A DNA stretch of 64,000 nt from NCBI RefSeq assembly GCF_000633515.1, contig NZ_AYMP01000006.1:124001-188000 (forward strand). Direction: 5' to 3'. The translations under genes were made by a program, and so were the position numbers. Source of the DNA: Morganella morganii H1r. GTDB lineage: Bacteria; Pseudomonadota; Gammaproteobacteria; Enterobacterales; Enterobacteriaceae. The notes beneath the pieces were generated by a model. The model saw only the letters and a program-made list of their open reading frames with translations, searched no databases and was not told the origin of the DNA. This document shows, piece by piece, positions 17,489 through 26,450 of the stretch (positions are counted from its first letter, which is position 1; each line of letters starts with the position of its first letter).

Positions 17489-18154
17489 ATGGAAACGGAT
17501 TCCGGACACAATGTGCTGATCAGCGCCGGGCAGCCGCTGCTTCAGGCACTGATTATGCTGGCGCAGGGGGGAACACCGCCGGATCTCCCCCTGTTCCGTC
17601 AGCAGATGTTACAGGGCGTGAGCCGGTTTTACCGGATTTGCACCGCCCGTCAGCTCCATCCTTCTCTGACCGGGAAAAGTGCATTTGTCTGGTGTGCCGC
17701 GCTGGATGAGGCGGTACTGAGCACATCGTGGGGAGCGGAATCGGTCTGGCAGGAACATACCCTGGCCGGCGCGGTGTTTCAGAACCGGCGCGGCGGCGAG
17801 GCATTTTTCCGCTATCTGCACCTGGCGGTACATAACCCTGTTCCGCTTCGGGATTTTCTCGAATTACAGTTTTATCTGTTATCACTCGGCTTCCGGGGGG
17901 AGTATCGCACACAGCCGGAAGCACTGGCTGCCTGTTATACCCGGTTGCGTCATATTCTGATGAACAGCAGGCCGGAAATACTGTCCGCACCACAAAGCCG
18001 CTGCACGGACCGGAATCGTCCGGTGAAACGGATCCCGCTGTCGCTGATTTTCTCCGGCTCACTGCTGCTGTGTGCGGCATGCCGGGTGGCAGCAGATCTC
18101 AGTTATCAGCAGTTATTACGGCAACTGAGTGACACGCTGACGGCCCTGTTCTGA
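17489..18154 (+). CDS. tssL: TssL (DotU-family), T6SS inner-membrane protein
   Basis: TssL is the DotU-like tail-anchored membrane component that binds TssM and the baseplate. The conserved ALDEAVLSTSWG and QNRRGGEAFF segments and the FLELQFYLLSLGFRGEYR motif identify it, and a hydrophobic segment near residues 183-200 is the single C-terminal membrane anchor. There is no C-terminal OmpA/peptidoglycan-binding extension. GGAGG precedes the ATG, and tssM follows after about 16 bases. Confidence 0.92.
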   Translation: METDSGHNVLISAGQPLLQALIMLAQGGTPPDLPLFRQQMLQGVSRFYRICTARQLHPSLTGKSAFVWCAALDEAVLSTSWGAESVWQEHTLAGAVFQNRRGGEAFFRYLHLAVHNPVPLRDFLELQFYLLSLGFRGEYRTQPEALAACYTRLRHILMNSRPEILSAPQSRCTDRNRPVKRIPLSLIFSGSLLLCAACRVAADLSYQQLLRQLSDTLTALF

Positions 18155-18170
18155 ACAACGGAGATTGGTG

Positions 18171-19328
18171 ATGAAAATCAGAACCGCAATGCTGTACGCG
18201 CTGGTTATCCTGCTGCTTGCCGGACTGACCGCGACCGCCTGGTATTACTGGCTGACACAGGGCGGCAGTGTGCTGTTACCGGTGTTTGTTTCTCTGCTGA
18301 GCCTGTGTCTGGCGGTTTACGGGCTGATAAAAACCACATGGCGGGCAGAGCCGGATGTGCAGCAGTTACAACGGCAGCAACAGCGCTGTGAACTGCGCCG
18401 CTATCTGAAACAGACCTGCCGCCGTCTGCGGCGCAGCGGTGGTGTGTCCCGGCGGGATCCCTCCCGGATCAGCACTTACTGGTTGTTGTGTGAGGATCTG
18501 CCGCAGGCACAGTCCTGTATGCGTCAGCACGGATTTACCCCGGTGGCGCTGGAGCAGGAGCCGTTCTGCTATCAGGCGGGTAATAGGGTAGTCCGCGTCA
18601 GCACACCGGCGTGGCTCACCGGTGACGGCGGCCGGGAAAGTGCCCGGCAGCTGGTGCGCCTGAATCCGTCTCAGCCGCTGAACGGGTTTATTTTACTGTC
18701 TCCGGCTCCTGCATTTGCCGCACTCAGTGAAGAACAGGCGATACAGGCCGGTCAGCAGCATCATGCGGCCTGTACCGGGTTTTCTGTTCTGCTCGGGTGC
18801 CGTCCGCCGCTGCATCTGATGCTTCCGGGGCTCGGCAGTGTGCCTGCACTGCGCCGCTGGTTTGCCGATCCGCAGCGGGCGCAGTTTTGTTACAGCACGG
18901 ATTTCAGCCGCGAGCGGAAGGTCTTGCCGGATGCCCCGTTTGCACAGTTTACCGCTGATTTAATGCTGTCATTACAGCAGGAACAATTCACCGCGCTGAC
19001 AGCAGAACAGACTGCGCATAATGCGGCGGTGTTATCATTTCCCGCACAACTGGCGGCACATCTTCACCCGCGGACGCGCTATGTGGCTGCGTTACAGCAC
19101 CAGTGCACAGCAGGCACACATCTGGTGCTGTCGTCGGCATTATTGTGTGCGGCGGAATGCGCGCATCAGCATGTCGCCACGCCGTTGTTTGAACGGGTCA
19201 TTCATGGCCGTGATGACGTTATTTGTCAGGCACGGGAACGGCGCAGACTGATCGGCTATTGCCTGGCCGTGATGTTATGTCTGGCGGGTACCGCTGCCGC
19301 CGGGGTTTCACAATGGCGCAGTTTTTAG
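18171..19328 (+). CDS. tssM: TssM (IcmF) N-terminal part, ended by an in-frame amber codon
   Basis: TssM is the large inner-membrane protein spanning the periplasm to TssJ. This 385-residue piece holds two N-terminal membrane helices (about residues 5-25 and 35-55), the cytoplasmic domain, and the third membrane helix (LIGYCLAVMLCLAGTAAAG, near 355-375). It stops at TAG 19326-19328, in the same frame as the following open frame. The stretch where IcmF proteins carry a Walker A motif (here STYWLLCEDLPQAQSC) has no GxxxxGK, so nucleotide binding is doubtful. I start at ATG 18171, seven bases after GGAG; TTG and GTG lie just before it. See the next entry for the remainder. Confidence 0.85.
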   Translation: MKIRTAMLYALVILLLAGLTATAWYYWLTQGGSVLLPVFVSLLSLCLAVYGLIKTTWRAEPDVQQLQRQQQRCELRRYLKQTCRRLRRSGGVSRRDPSRISTYWLLCEDLPQAQSCMRQHGFTPVALEQEPFCYQAGNRVVRVSTPAWLTGDGGRESARQLVRLNPSQPLNGFILLSPAPAFAALSEEQAIQAGQQHHAACTGFSVLLGCRPPLHLMLPGLGSVPALRRWFADPQRAQFCYSTDFSRERKVLPDAPFAQFTADLMLSLQQEQFTALTAEQTAHNAAVLSFPAQLAAHLHPRTRYVAALQHQCTAGTHLVLSSALLCAAECAHQHVATPLFERVIHGRDDVICQARERRRLIGYCLAVMLCLAGTAAAGVSQWRSF

Positions 19329-19355
19329 GAACAGAAGGATTCACTGAACGGGCAG

Positions 19356-21362
19356 ATGGATTACCTGTCGCGTGTTGCGGCAGCACCGGCCGGAGAGCGG
19401 GTTTACCGCCTGCATCTCTTACAGCCGGTGATTACGGAAATCCGCCGTGAATATCACCGCCGCTGGTTTTCATCCTCTTTGCTGCCGCTGTACCGGGATT
19501 ATCAGCAGCAGATCCGCAAGACACTTTTTCCGCTGCTGGTAAAACAGCGGGAACAGCGTCTGCAGCGGGCGCTGAAAGAATCATCCCCGCAGTTATTACA
19601 GGCTATTGACGATTACCGGCAGCTGTTTACCGATAACCACCGGGGGGAGAATATTGGTGATGCAGACAGCGGCGATGACATTATTTCCCTGCTGGATGAC
19701 TATCCGGTTCAGCCACTGACAGCGGAGGAGCGCCGTTTATACCATGCCGGGCTGGTGGCACAGGCGCGGCAGAAAGTCGCGGCGTCAGATCCTGTCCGGC
19801 ATCTCTATCCGGTGCTGCGGGAGCAGTTTCTCCGTAAGCATGCCACAGTGCCGCTGGCAACGTTGTTCCCGGCGGATATTACCCCGCTGTTTCAGGCGGA
19901 TAACCGCTTTTTATCGGTTCCGTACACCATGACCAAAGCAGGCTATACCGCCTGGCAGGCGCAGTGGGAGGATGCGGATTTTCAGACGCAGTTTGCTGTA
20001 CTTATGGCGCATTGGCCGGACAATGCACAACCGGCACCGGAAAGAGTCATTGTGCAAATCAACCGGCAGTATGACGAGGAATATATCCGCTACTGGCAGC
20101 AATTTCTGTCATCGCTGACACCGCACCGCGCCGGTTCACCGGAAGCCCTGATCGCCGCACTGCAGCTGACAGAGCAGCCGTTCAGTGATCCGGTGATGGC
20201 GCTGGTGCGGGGGATCCGCAGTAATACCACCTTTGCGGCGGCGAAAGCGGAAACGGGGCCGGATCTGAAATCCGGGCAGCAGACGGCCTCTTTGCTCGGA
20301 CTGAGTAAAATCAGCAGCAAAATGAAAAAAGCAGGGCGGCTGCAATCCGCCTTCGGTAAATATAAAAAAGCGGATGAACCGGCAGGAATACATATTAACC
20401 GCGCTTTTTCTGCCTGGCACACCTTACTGACAGCGGAAGGGACACCGTCACCGGCACTGTCCGCATGGCAGCAGTCAGTGGTATCACTCCGGCAGCACTG
20501 GCAGCAGGGAATGGCATCCGCTGACCCGCAGGAATGGGGGTATCAGCAGTCCATGCACGGCGGAGAGCTGCCGGAGAACGGGCCGGGAAATATTCCGCCG
20601 CTTCCGGAGACCCTGCTGCGGCAGTGGCAGCAGACCACAGCACAATTGCAGGCTGGTCTGGCTGCCCGCTATCTCGATAAACAGTGGCAGACAACGGTGT
20701 ATCCGTTCTGGCGGGATCGTCTCGCCCCTTATTATCCGTTCAGCCACAATGCACAGGGGGTAAAACCGGATGATCTGCATGCCTTTCTGGCCCCCGGTGG
20801 TGTCATGGATAGCTTTATGCAGGCTCTGCCGCCGGATCATCACAGCGACCCGTTGTATGCGGCACTGAGTCAGCCGGAAATTCAGACAGAACAACTGAGG
20901 CAGCTGTTTTATGCTGATAGCCGCACAGCACTGAATATGCGGATCTCACTGCGTCCGGTGGCACTGACGCCGCAACTGTCGGGGATCCGGCTGGCACAGG
21001 GCAATGATGCGCTGATTTATCAGCACGGCCCGGCGGTCTGGCAGGATTTTTACTGGCCGCCCGCAACCGATGCAGAGCCGCTGACGGCGGACTATTTCCG
21101 TCACGGCAAACCGGTTTACTCGGCCTCTTATCCTGGGGAGTGGGGATTGCTGCGCTGGCTGCTGACGGCGCAGTCTCAGGGACGCGCTGCCTCACCGGAA
21201 AGTGTGGTCACGGAGAACGGTTATATATTCCGCTTCCGCAGCAGAATCAACGGCAGACCGGTACTGTCACCGGCAGCGCTGTTTGCAGGTTACCGTCTGC
21301 CGCCGTCACTGCTCAGCCGGGGAAATCCCGCTGAAAATCGACAAAATTCCGCTGACCGGTGA
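19356..21362 (+). CDS. tssM: TssM (IcmF) C-terminal periplasmic part
   Basis: This open frame continues the tssM frame after the amber codon. It encodes the periplasmic portion of IcmF-type proteins: IRRAYHRR-like helix (LQPVITEIRREYHRRW), the central helical region, a beta-rich end containing TALNMRISLRPVALTP and the closing LFAGYRLPPSL, where family members usually end. The first in-frame ATG after the stop is 19356 but it has no good ribosome binding site, so separate translation would be inefficient. Reading through the amber codon gives about 1063 residues, close to a normal TssM. Either the gene is broken, the stop is suppressed, or the base is a sequencing error. Confidence 0.82.
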   Translation: MDYLSRVAAAPAGERVYRLHLLQPVITEIRREYHRRWFSSSLLPLYRDYQQQIRKTLFPLLVKQREQRLQRALKESSPQLLQAIDDYRQLFTDNHRGENIGDADSGDDIISLLDDYPVQPLTAEERRLYHAGLVAQARQKVAASDPVRHLYPVLREQFLRKHATVPLATLFPADITPLFQADNRFLSVPYTMTKAGYTAWQAQWEDADFQTQFAVLMAHWPDNAQPAPERVIVQINRQYDEEYIRYWQQFLSSLTPHRAGSPEALIAALQLTEQPFSDPVMALVRGIRSNTTFAAAKAETGPDLKSGQQTASLLGLSKISSKMKKAGRLQSAFGKYKKADEPAGIHINRAFSAWHTLLTAEGTPSPALSAWQQSVVSLRQHWQQGMASADPQEWGYQQSMHGGELPENGPGNIPPLPETLLRQWQQTTAQLQAGLAARYLDKQWQTTVYPFWRDRLAPYYPFSHNAQGVKPDDLHAFLAPGGVMDSFMQALPPDHHSDPLYAALSQPEIQTEQLRQLFYADSRTALNMRISLRPVALTPQLSGIRLAQGNDALIYQHGPAVWQDFYWPPATDAEPLTADYFRHGKPVYSASYPGEWGLLRWLLTAQSQGRAASPESVVTENGYIFRFRSRINGRPVLSPAALFAGYRLPPSLLSRGNPAENRQNSADR

Positions 21363-21428
21363 AGGCAGTGTTCTGCCGCACCGTGGCACACTGTATGTTC
21401 TGTCAGGCTGAATAATGAGTATGATGTT

Positions 21429-23315
21429 ATGGAAAACTATGCCGATCAGCCCCGTCCGCTTACCGTAACACTGGATAACAGTGCACCGTATGTGGCGACC
21501 CGTCTGAATGCAAAGGAGTCGTTATCAGACGGCACATGGCTGGAAGTACACTTTCTCAGCCCGTCACCGCCGGGTCAGGCGCTGCCGGGCAAAATGGTGG
21601 TGGTGACCTGTCATGGGCGGACCTTTGCCGGGCTGGCACAACAGATTGAATGTGACGGTTTTCATCCGGATAAACAGCTCTATTTTTACCGCATTACGGC
21701 GGTGGATCCGCTGACGTTTCTCCGTCACGGGCGGCAGCGCCGCTTATTTCAGAATCAGAACAGCAGGGGGCAGATCAGCACACTCCTCAGTCTGCATCAG
21801 CTGACGGCGTTTATCCGTTTTTCCCTCAGCGGCGAAGGTGAAACCCGTCCCTGTGTGTGTCAGATGGATGAAAGCGACAGCGCCATGATCCGCCGGATAA
21901 TGGCGGGACAGGGCTGGTTCTGCCTGCGTAATCCGGACAATGCCGCACAGTGGACAATCACTGACGGATTACAGCATGCCCCGTCTGCCGGAGAGATCTC
22001 CGCCCGCCTTATCACCCCGTTCCGTGCCTGCCGCCGGGTCAGCAGCGGGGCATTTTCCGCAGAAAGCTGGTCACAGGAACAGCATCACAGCCGTACTGAG
22101 CAGCAGACGCTCTCCTGCAGCGGCACCACACAACAGACGCACTATTATGACGGACAGCCTGCCACAGCGCGGTTTGCCTGTGAGGCTGAAGCGGCTGCCG
22201 CGCAATACTATGAGGCAGGGTCGGCGGTGATGGCACTGTGTGCCGGTATGCGTTTCCGGCTGAATGATCATCCGGCGGCGGAATATAACAGCGAATATTA
22301 TATCAGTGAGATTACACACGCCATTGACTGCAGTGAAAGCAGCGGCAGCCCCGGATACAGCAACACGTTCCGTTGTCATCAGTCCCGCACCCCCTTTCGT
22401 CTGCCGCCGGTTGCTGCTCCCCGTTATGACGGCATTCAGGCGGCGACAGTCGTTGCCCGTGACGGAGACGAAACCTGTTATGACGCACAGGGGCGGGTGA
22501 AAGTCCGTTTTCACTGGGAAGAGGATAATCAGGACAGCGGGTTATCTCAGGCCTGGCTGCCGGTGCTTTCACACAGCGCGGGTGCCGGGGCGGGAATTCA
22601 GTTTCTGCCGCGTGCCGGGGATGCGGTGGTGGTGCAGTTTCTCAATGGTGACCCGGATAAACCGGTGGTGACCGGCGCACTCTGGCATCAGAATCACGCC
22701 CGGCCTTTCGCCGATCCGCTGACAGGCGGTATATACAGCCGTTCCTCCCCGGCAGGTGCAAAGGGGGATGGCAATCAGCTGCGTTTCGAGGATAAACGGG
22801 ATGAGGAGTGTCTGGCGCTGGCGGCACAGAAGGATTTAACCATCAGCGCCAATAATGACTGGATAACCCTGATTAAAGGCAATATCCGCTGTGAAACAGA
22901 AAAAGACCTGACCATCAGCAGCAAAGAAAACACGCAGCATCTGAGTGATAAACAGTGGCAGCTGAAAGCAGCGGAAGGGATCGCCCAGAACAGCGGGAGA
23001 AACCTGACATTACAGGCGGACGGCGCACTCTCCGCAGACGCGAAAACGATCACCTTATCCGCATCACAGACACTGACACTGACGGCGGGCGGCAGCAAAA
23101 TCGAGCTGTCTGCTTCCGGCATCACATTACAGGCGCCGCAAATTACCCTGAAAGGGAACGGCAAAATCGGCCTGGAAAGTGCGGTGCTGGAGATGACAGC
23201 ACAGGCAAAAGCCCGGCTGAGCGGTGCGCTGGTGGAAATCAGCGGCTCGGCAATGACAGAAGTCAAAGCCGGGGCGATGGTGCAAATCAGCGGTGCGCTG
23301 ACAAAAATTAACTGA
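21429..23315 (+). CDS. vgrG: VgrG (TssI), T6SS spike protein
   Basis: VgrG is the trimeric spike at the tip of the Hcp tube. The 628 residues contain the gp27-like base, the gp5 OB-fold core (RVKVRFHWEEDNQDSGLSQAWLPV, then FLPRAGDAVVVQFLNGDPDKPVVTG) and a C-terminal needle of repeating beta strands (KDLTISAN... LTLTAGGSKIELS...). It ends shortly after the needle, with no C-terminal effector domain, so cargo must ride on PAAR or Hcp or be recruited. The start at 21429 is in a frame set by the domain start; the ribosome binding site is weak. It follows tssM and precedes a small accessory gene by nine bases. Confidence 0.93.
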   Translation: MENYADQPRPLTVTLDNSAPYVATRLNAKESLSDGTWLEVHFLSPSPPGQALPGKMVVVTCHGRTFAGLAQQIECDGFHPDKQLYFYRITAVDPLTFLRHGRQRRLFQNQNSRGQISTLLSLHQLTAFIRFSLSGEGETRPCVCQMDESDSAMIRRIMAGQGWFCLRNPDNAAQWTITDGLQHAPSAGEISARLITPFRACRRVSSGAFSAESWSQEQHHSRTEQQTLSCSGTTQQTHYYDGQPATARFACEAEAAAAQYYEAGSAVMALCAGMRFRLNDHPAAEYNSEYYISEITHAIDCSESSGSPGYSNTFRCHQSRTPFRLPPVAAPRYDGIQAATVVARDGDETCYDAQGRVKVRFHWEEDNQDSGLSQAWLPVLSHSAGAGAGIQFLPRAGDAVVVQFLNGDPDKPVVTGALWHQNHARPFADPLTGGIYSRSSPAGAKGDGNQLRFEDKRDEECLALAAQKDLTISANNDWITLIKGNIRCETEKDLTISSKENTQHLSDKQWQLKAAEGIAQNSGRNLTLQADGALSADAKTITLSASQTLTLTAGGSKIELSASGITLQAPQITLKGNGKIGLESAVLEMTAQAKARLSGALVEISGSAMTEVKAGAMVQISGALTKIN

Positions 23316-23324
23316 GGAACGGCG

Positions 23325-23879
23325 ATGCTGAACAAAATGCCTTACAGCAGCGCAATGCTGGTGATGAAAAATTATACCCCTTCCGGGGAAGCCGCAGCGC
23401 TGGCGGCACAATATCCGGCACCGGCGGATTTTCTGATCGCCGCGCAGCAGCAGGCGCATTACGGGGATGCCGTGCTTTTTCTGGCGCACGGTCTGCCGCT
23501 GAAAGAGGCGCTCTGGTGGGGATATCACTGTGCGCAGCAACTGACAGAATGGAGTGACCAGGAGCGGCGTGTGCTGGAAATCGTCAGGGACTGGATAACC
23601 CGATCCGGTGAATCAGAGCGCCGTGCCTGTGGTGATGCGGCAAAGCAGCAGGGATTATCCTCGGCAGCGGGCTGGCTGGCACAGGCGGTGTTCTGGAGTA
23701 CCGGCAGCATGCTGGATGCCGGACAGCCCCCGTTACCGGCACCGCCGTTTTTATATGCGCAGGCACTGAGCGGTGCAATAAACCTGATGGCAGTGATGCC
23801 GGACGGTGCGCACATTGCAGAACATTACCGGACATTCCTGGCACACGGGCTGGCCGTGGCCCGGGGGGATAAACAATGA
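23325..23879 (+). CDS. T6SS-associated protein, DUF6931-like
   Basis: A 184-residue protein with a patterned centre: AVLFLAHGLPLKEALWWGYHCAQQL followed by a helical half. The LAHxLPxxEAxWW motif is what I recall of the DUF6931 family found next to T6SS PAAR genes. Its placement between vgrG and PAAR suggests a chaperone or adaptor that loads PAAR or cargo on the spike, but this is inference. GAGGA precedes the ATG; its stop overlaps the PAAR start (ATGA), so the two are translationally coupled. No signal peptide or enzymatic motif is visible. Confidence 0.65.
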   Translation: MLNKMPYSSAMLVMKNYTPSGEAAALAAQYPAPADFLIAAQQQAHYGDAVLFLAHGLPLKEALWWGYHCAQQLTEWSDQERRVLEIVRDWITRSGESERRACGDAAKQQGLSSAAGWLAQAVFWSTGSMLDAGQPPLPAPPFLYAQALSGAINLMAVMPDGAHIAEHYRTFLAHGLAVARGDKQ

Positions 23880-24169
23880 AACCGGCAGCCAGAAGCGGCG
23901 ATATGCATCTGTGCCCGGCCCAGACACCACCTGTACCGGTGCCGCATGCCGGCGGCCCGGTACTGCCCGCCCCGGCGACAGTGCTGATTGGCGGCTTACC
24001 GGCAGCCACGCTGGGACAGATGTGTCTGTGTATTGGTGTGCCGGATAGCATCATCACCGGCAGTATGACGGTGTTTATCAACAACAAACCCGCCGCCCGG
24101 CTGGGCGACAGTACGGCGCACGGCGGCACCATTGTCACCGGTCTGCCGTCAGTACTGATCGGCGGATAA
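23876..24169 (+). CDS. PAAR-domain spike-tip protein
   Basis: A 97-residue stand-alone PAAR protein that should cap the VgrG spike. It has the repeating glycine/proline-rich strands of the family (GDMHLCP..TPPVPVPHAGGP, VLIGGLPAATLGQMCLC, NNKPAARLGDSTAHGGTI, LPSVLIGG) with conserved cysteines and histidines for metal binding. It carries no C-terminal toxin extension, so any effector would have to be a separate protein. It overlaps the preceding gene and is followed 29 bases later by the unknown 308-residue gene. Confidence 0.9.
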   Translation: MKPAARSGDMHLCPAQTPPVPVPHAGGPVLPAPATVLIGGLPAATLGQMCLCIGVPDSIITGSMTVFINNKPAARLGDSTAHGGTIVTGLPSVLIGG

Positions 24170-24198
24170 TCTGATTTCAACAATAAAAAGGGAATTTT

Positions 24199-25125
24199 AT
24201 GGCAATATCAGGAGCAGAGGTCAAAACCGGTCTCGGATACGTGAATACTATCGCCGGAAGCGGTGCACTGAATGGCGGACTGGCCATTCTGGATGAAAAG
24301 ATCATGGCCGCAGAACGCACCAAAATTGCGCAGTCGGTAAAGAAAATGTATGCGACCTATATTTCTCAGGCACTGAGCACCAGAACACATACTGCGGTGA
24401 TGGTCGGTACGGACTGCACACAGCGCACACACCTCGACAGAGAGGTTATCGGCGGCAAAAATCTGCTGTCGGAAACAGCGGATTATTATGAAAAAGGCCG
24501 CGGTAATCTCTCTTACCAGTTTATGCGTAAAGCAGCAGATATCGGGCGCGCGCAGCTGAAACGGAATCTGGCCTCAGGGCTGACCGCACCGCTGGCTTTT
24601 ATTCCGGACGGCGGGATCAGCAAAATGGTCGCATCCTGTGCCCTGACAGTGATGGCACAGGGGAAAGCGGTACGCCGTATGCGCAAGATCAGGCATTATA
24701 TTCAGGATAAGAACGACGTCGCTGCAGAAATCGGTGAGACTGAAGCGCAGCGCAAATCCGCCAAATGGAGTTGCAAAACCCTCAGTAAGCTCGGCGGTGA
24801 TTTACAGCGCAATCTGTATAAGCTGAAACAGTCCGTGGTGGTATTACAGAGCCGGGGGCAGAGCACACAACAGCGGATCGATCAGGTAAATGCGCACAGC
24901 CACAACCATCTCGGCAGCCATGATTTATCCATGATCCGGGGAGAACTGACGGATCTGGCAATGAGTTTTCATGAAAGCCTGCATTATGTCGAAAAGGTCA
25001 CCAATATGTGCACGCTGCTGGATGCGGCGAGCTGTGAAATTAAAGCACATATGGCAAATATGCTGGAATTACTGGAAGCAACAGAATCCACCCTGATGTC
25101 ACAGGGAGATAATTTCTTCCGCTGA
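24199..25125 (+). CDS. Unknown 308-residue protein, candidate T6SS cargo or accessory
   Basis: I do not recognise this family. The protein looks almost wholly helical. It has a glycine-rich, mildly hydrophobic start (residues 1-30), a moderately hydrophobic stretch near 130-160 (GLTAPLAFIPDGG...ALTVMAQGKA), and a C-terminal coiled region. A histidine-rich patch NAHSHNHLGSHD lies near residue 235. There is no signal peptide and no recognised toxin motif. AGGGA sits before the ATG. It is the last gene of the T6SS string, directly after PAAR, the usual position for an effector, but no immunity-like gene follows: the next gene is a LysE transporter on the other strand. Confidence 0.7.
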   Translation: MAISGAEVKTGLGYVNTIAGSGALNGGLAILDEKIMAAERTKIAQSVKKMYATYISQALSTRTHTAVMVGTDCTQRTHLDREVIGGKNLLSETADYYEKGRGNLSYQFMRKAADIGRAQLKRNLASGLTAPLAFIPDGGISKMVASCALTVMAQGKAVRRMRKIRHYIQDKNDVAAEIGETEAQRKSAKWSCKTLSKLGGDLQRNLYKLKQSVVVLQSRGQSTQQRIDQVNAHSHNHLGSHDLSMIRGELTDLAMSFHESLHYVEKVTNMCTLLDAASCEIKAHMANMLELLEATESTLMSQGDNFFR

Positions 25126-25133
25126 ATCTGATA

Positions 25134-25175
25134 ACCGGCACCGTTGTGTAAAACTCAGTGCGGTGCCGGTCTTTT
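25134..25175. terminator. Terminator at the end of the T6SS cluster
   Basis: Ten-base perfect arms ACCGGCACCG and CGGTGCCGGT enclose a 17-base loop, followed by CTTTT on the plus strand. It lies eight bases after the last T6SS gene and just beyond the convergent LysE-family gene, so it could serve both directions, although the minus-strand side has no good T-run. Confidence 0.7.
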
Positions 25176-25192
25176 CCGTTATGCAGCAGCCC

Positions 25193-25840
25193 TCAGCGGG
25201 CCACTGACGCCAGACGCAGACCGAGTGCGATAAAGGTGGTGCCGACGAGGCGGTCAATCCAGCAATGCGCTTTCTGGCTGCCGGAAATCCGTGCCGCCAG
25301 TGTGCCCGCAATCAGTGCCAGCGCGGTATCGGTACAGAACCCGAGCAGGGCATAAGTTGCGCCGAGCAGCAGGAAAGATTCCGCATAATAACTGCCGCCT
25401 GCAGCAATAAACTGCGGGAAAAAAGCGATAAAAAACAGCAGTACTTTCGGATTGGTCAGTGTGGTGATAAACCCCCGGATCAGAATCGGTTTTGCTGCTG
25501 TCTTCTGAATCACGATTTCGTCATTATCATCAGCCGTTTGTCCGCGCTTTCTGAATGTGCCGAGGATCATTTTGGCACCGAGAAATGCGAGATAGAGTGC
25601 GCCGAGATATTTAATCACGGTAAACAGTGTCGGTGACGCGGCAATAATCGCCCCCAGCCCGACCGCCCCTGCAATGGCATGCACGCTGCTGCCGAGCATC
25701 ACCCCCAGTGCGGACAAAATACCGGCTTTGCGGCCGTTGGCCAGGCTTTGTCCCAGTACATAGGCAATATCCGGCCCCGGTGTTACTGCAAAGATAAAAA
25801 CAGACAGTAAAAACAGTGGGTAATGGATAATATCCAGCAT
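25193..25840 (-). CDS. LysE/RhtB-family amino acid exporter
   Basis: A 215-residue inner-membrane exporter with about six hydrophobic helices. The family signature FAVTPGPDIAYVLGQSLANGRKAG (residues 17-40) and the GFITTLTNPKVLLFFIAFFPQF block (near 123-145) are clear. Members export homoserine, threonine, leucine and similar compounds; the exact substrate cannot be read from sequence. It resembles the LeuE/RhtB branch. It is monocistronic and convergent with the T6SS cluster. Confidence 0.9.
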   Translation of the reverse strand: MLDIIHYPLFLLSVFIFAVTPGPDIAYVLGQSLANGRKAGILSALGVMLGSSVHAIAGAVGLGAIIAASPTLFTVIKYLGALYLAFLGAKMILGTFRKRGQTADDNDEIVIQKTAAKPILIRGFITTLTNPKVLLFFIAFFPQFIAAGGSYYAESFLLLGATYALLGFCTDTALALIAGTLAARISGSQKAHCWIDRLVGTTFIALGLRLASVAR

Positions 25841-26450
25841 GTGACAGCCCTCCGCAGTCAGGGAAAACGTTATATTATGGCGGATATAATGCCATTAAGT
25901 ATGATCTGCTGGCAAATGACATTTTTACCGGTTATTTATACGCGCATATTGATTTACTGAATCATATAAACTTGTTTAATATTTATAATGAATTACTCGT
26001 GTCATTATTTGGCCGGCTGAAAAAAACAGAGGCAAAAAGAACACACCTCAAAAGAGTGTTTCCGGATGGCAGATAGTGTAACAAAACGTAAAAGCACGGC
26101 TTTACATCCGGGAAAGTGTATTATACTCAGCTGCACCAATATTACCGTATCATCGATTAATTAACTGAATTAAAAGATGATATTTTACTTTTGGCCTTAT
26201 TTTTGTTGTGGATATCGCCGGATATCTGCGAACTTATTTTTAATTGTAAATGATAATTATCTGATACTTATCACTGTGTGCGTGGTTTCTGCGGATAACT
26301 AATAACAACAGCCTGACACCGGTAATCAGCGACAATAACCGCAGTGATTAATCGAGATTTCTTATCAACCGATGACCGGAGCCGTCCGGTTGCCGGACGA
26401 TATATGTGACGCCGGAAATACAGATTACGGCGTTCACTATCCGCAGGAGA
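25841..26450. promoter_or_regulatory. AT-rich intergenic region with a Fur-box-like site near 26250-26272
   Basis: No convincing gene is present in these 610 bases. It separates the divergent LysE-family and FecR-like genes and should carry both promoters. At 26248-26272 the sequence AAATGATAATTATCTGATA followed by CTTATC resembles the Fur operator, built from GATAAT-type repeats. It lies about 180 bases upstream of the FecR-like gene. A repeated GATATC...GATATC pair sits just before it. Confidence 0.45.

Noticed and set aside
21202..21411. Possible frameshifted tail of tssM
   Set aside because: The other frame reads plausibly (PLKIDKIPLTGEGS...), but IcmF proteins normally end near LRLPxSL, which is already in the main frame; I see no need for a frameshift.
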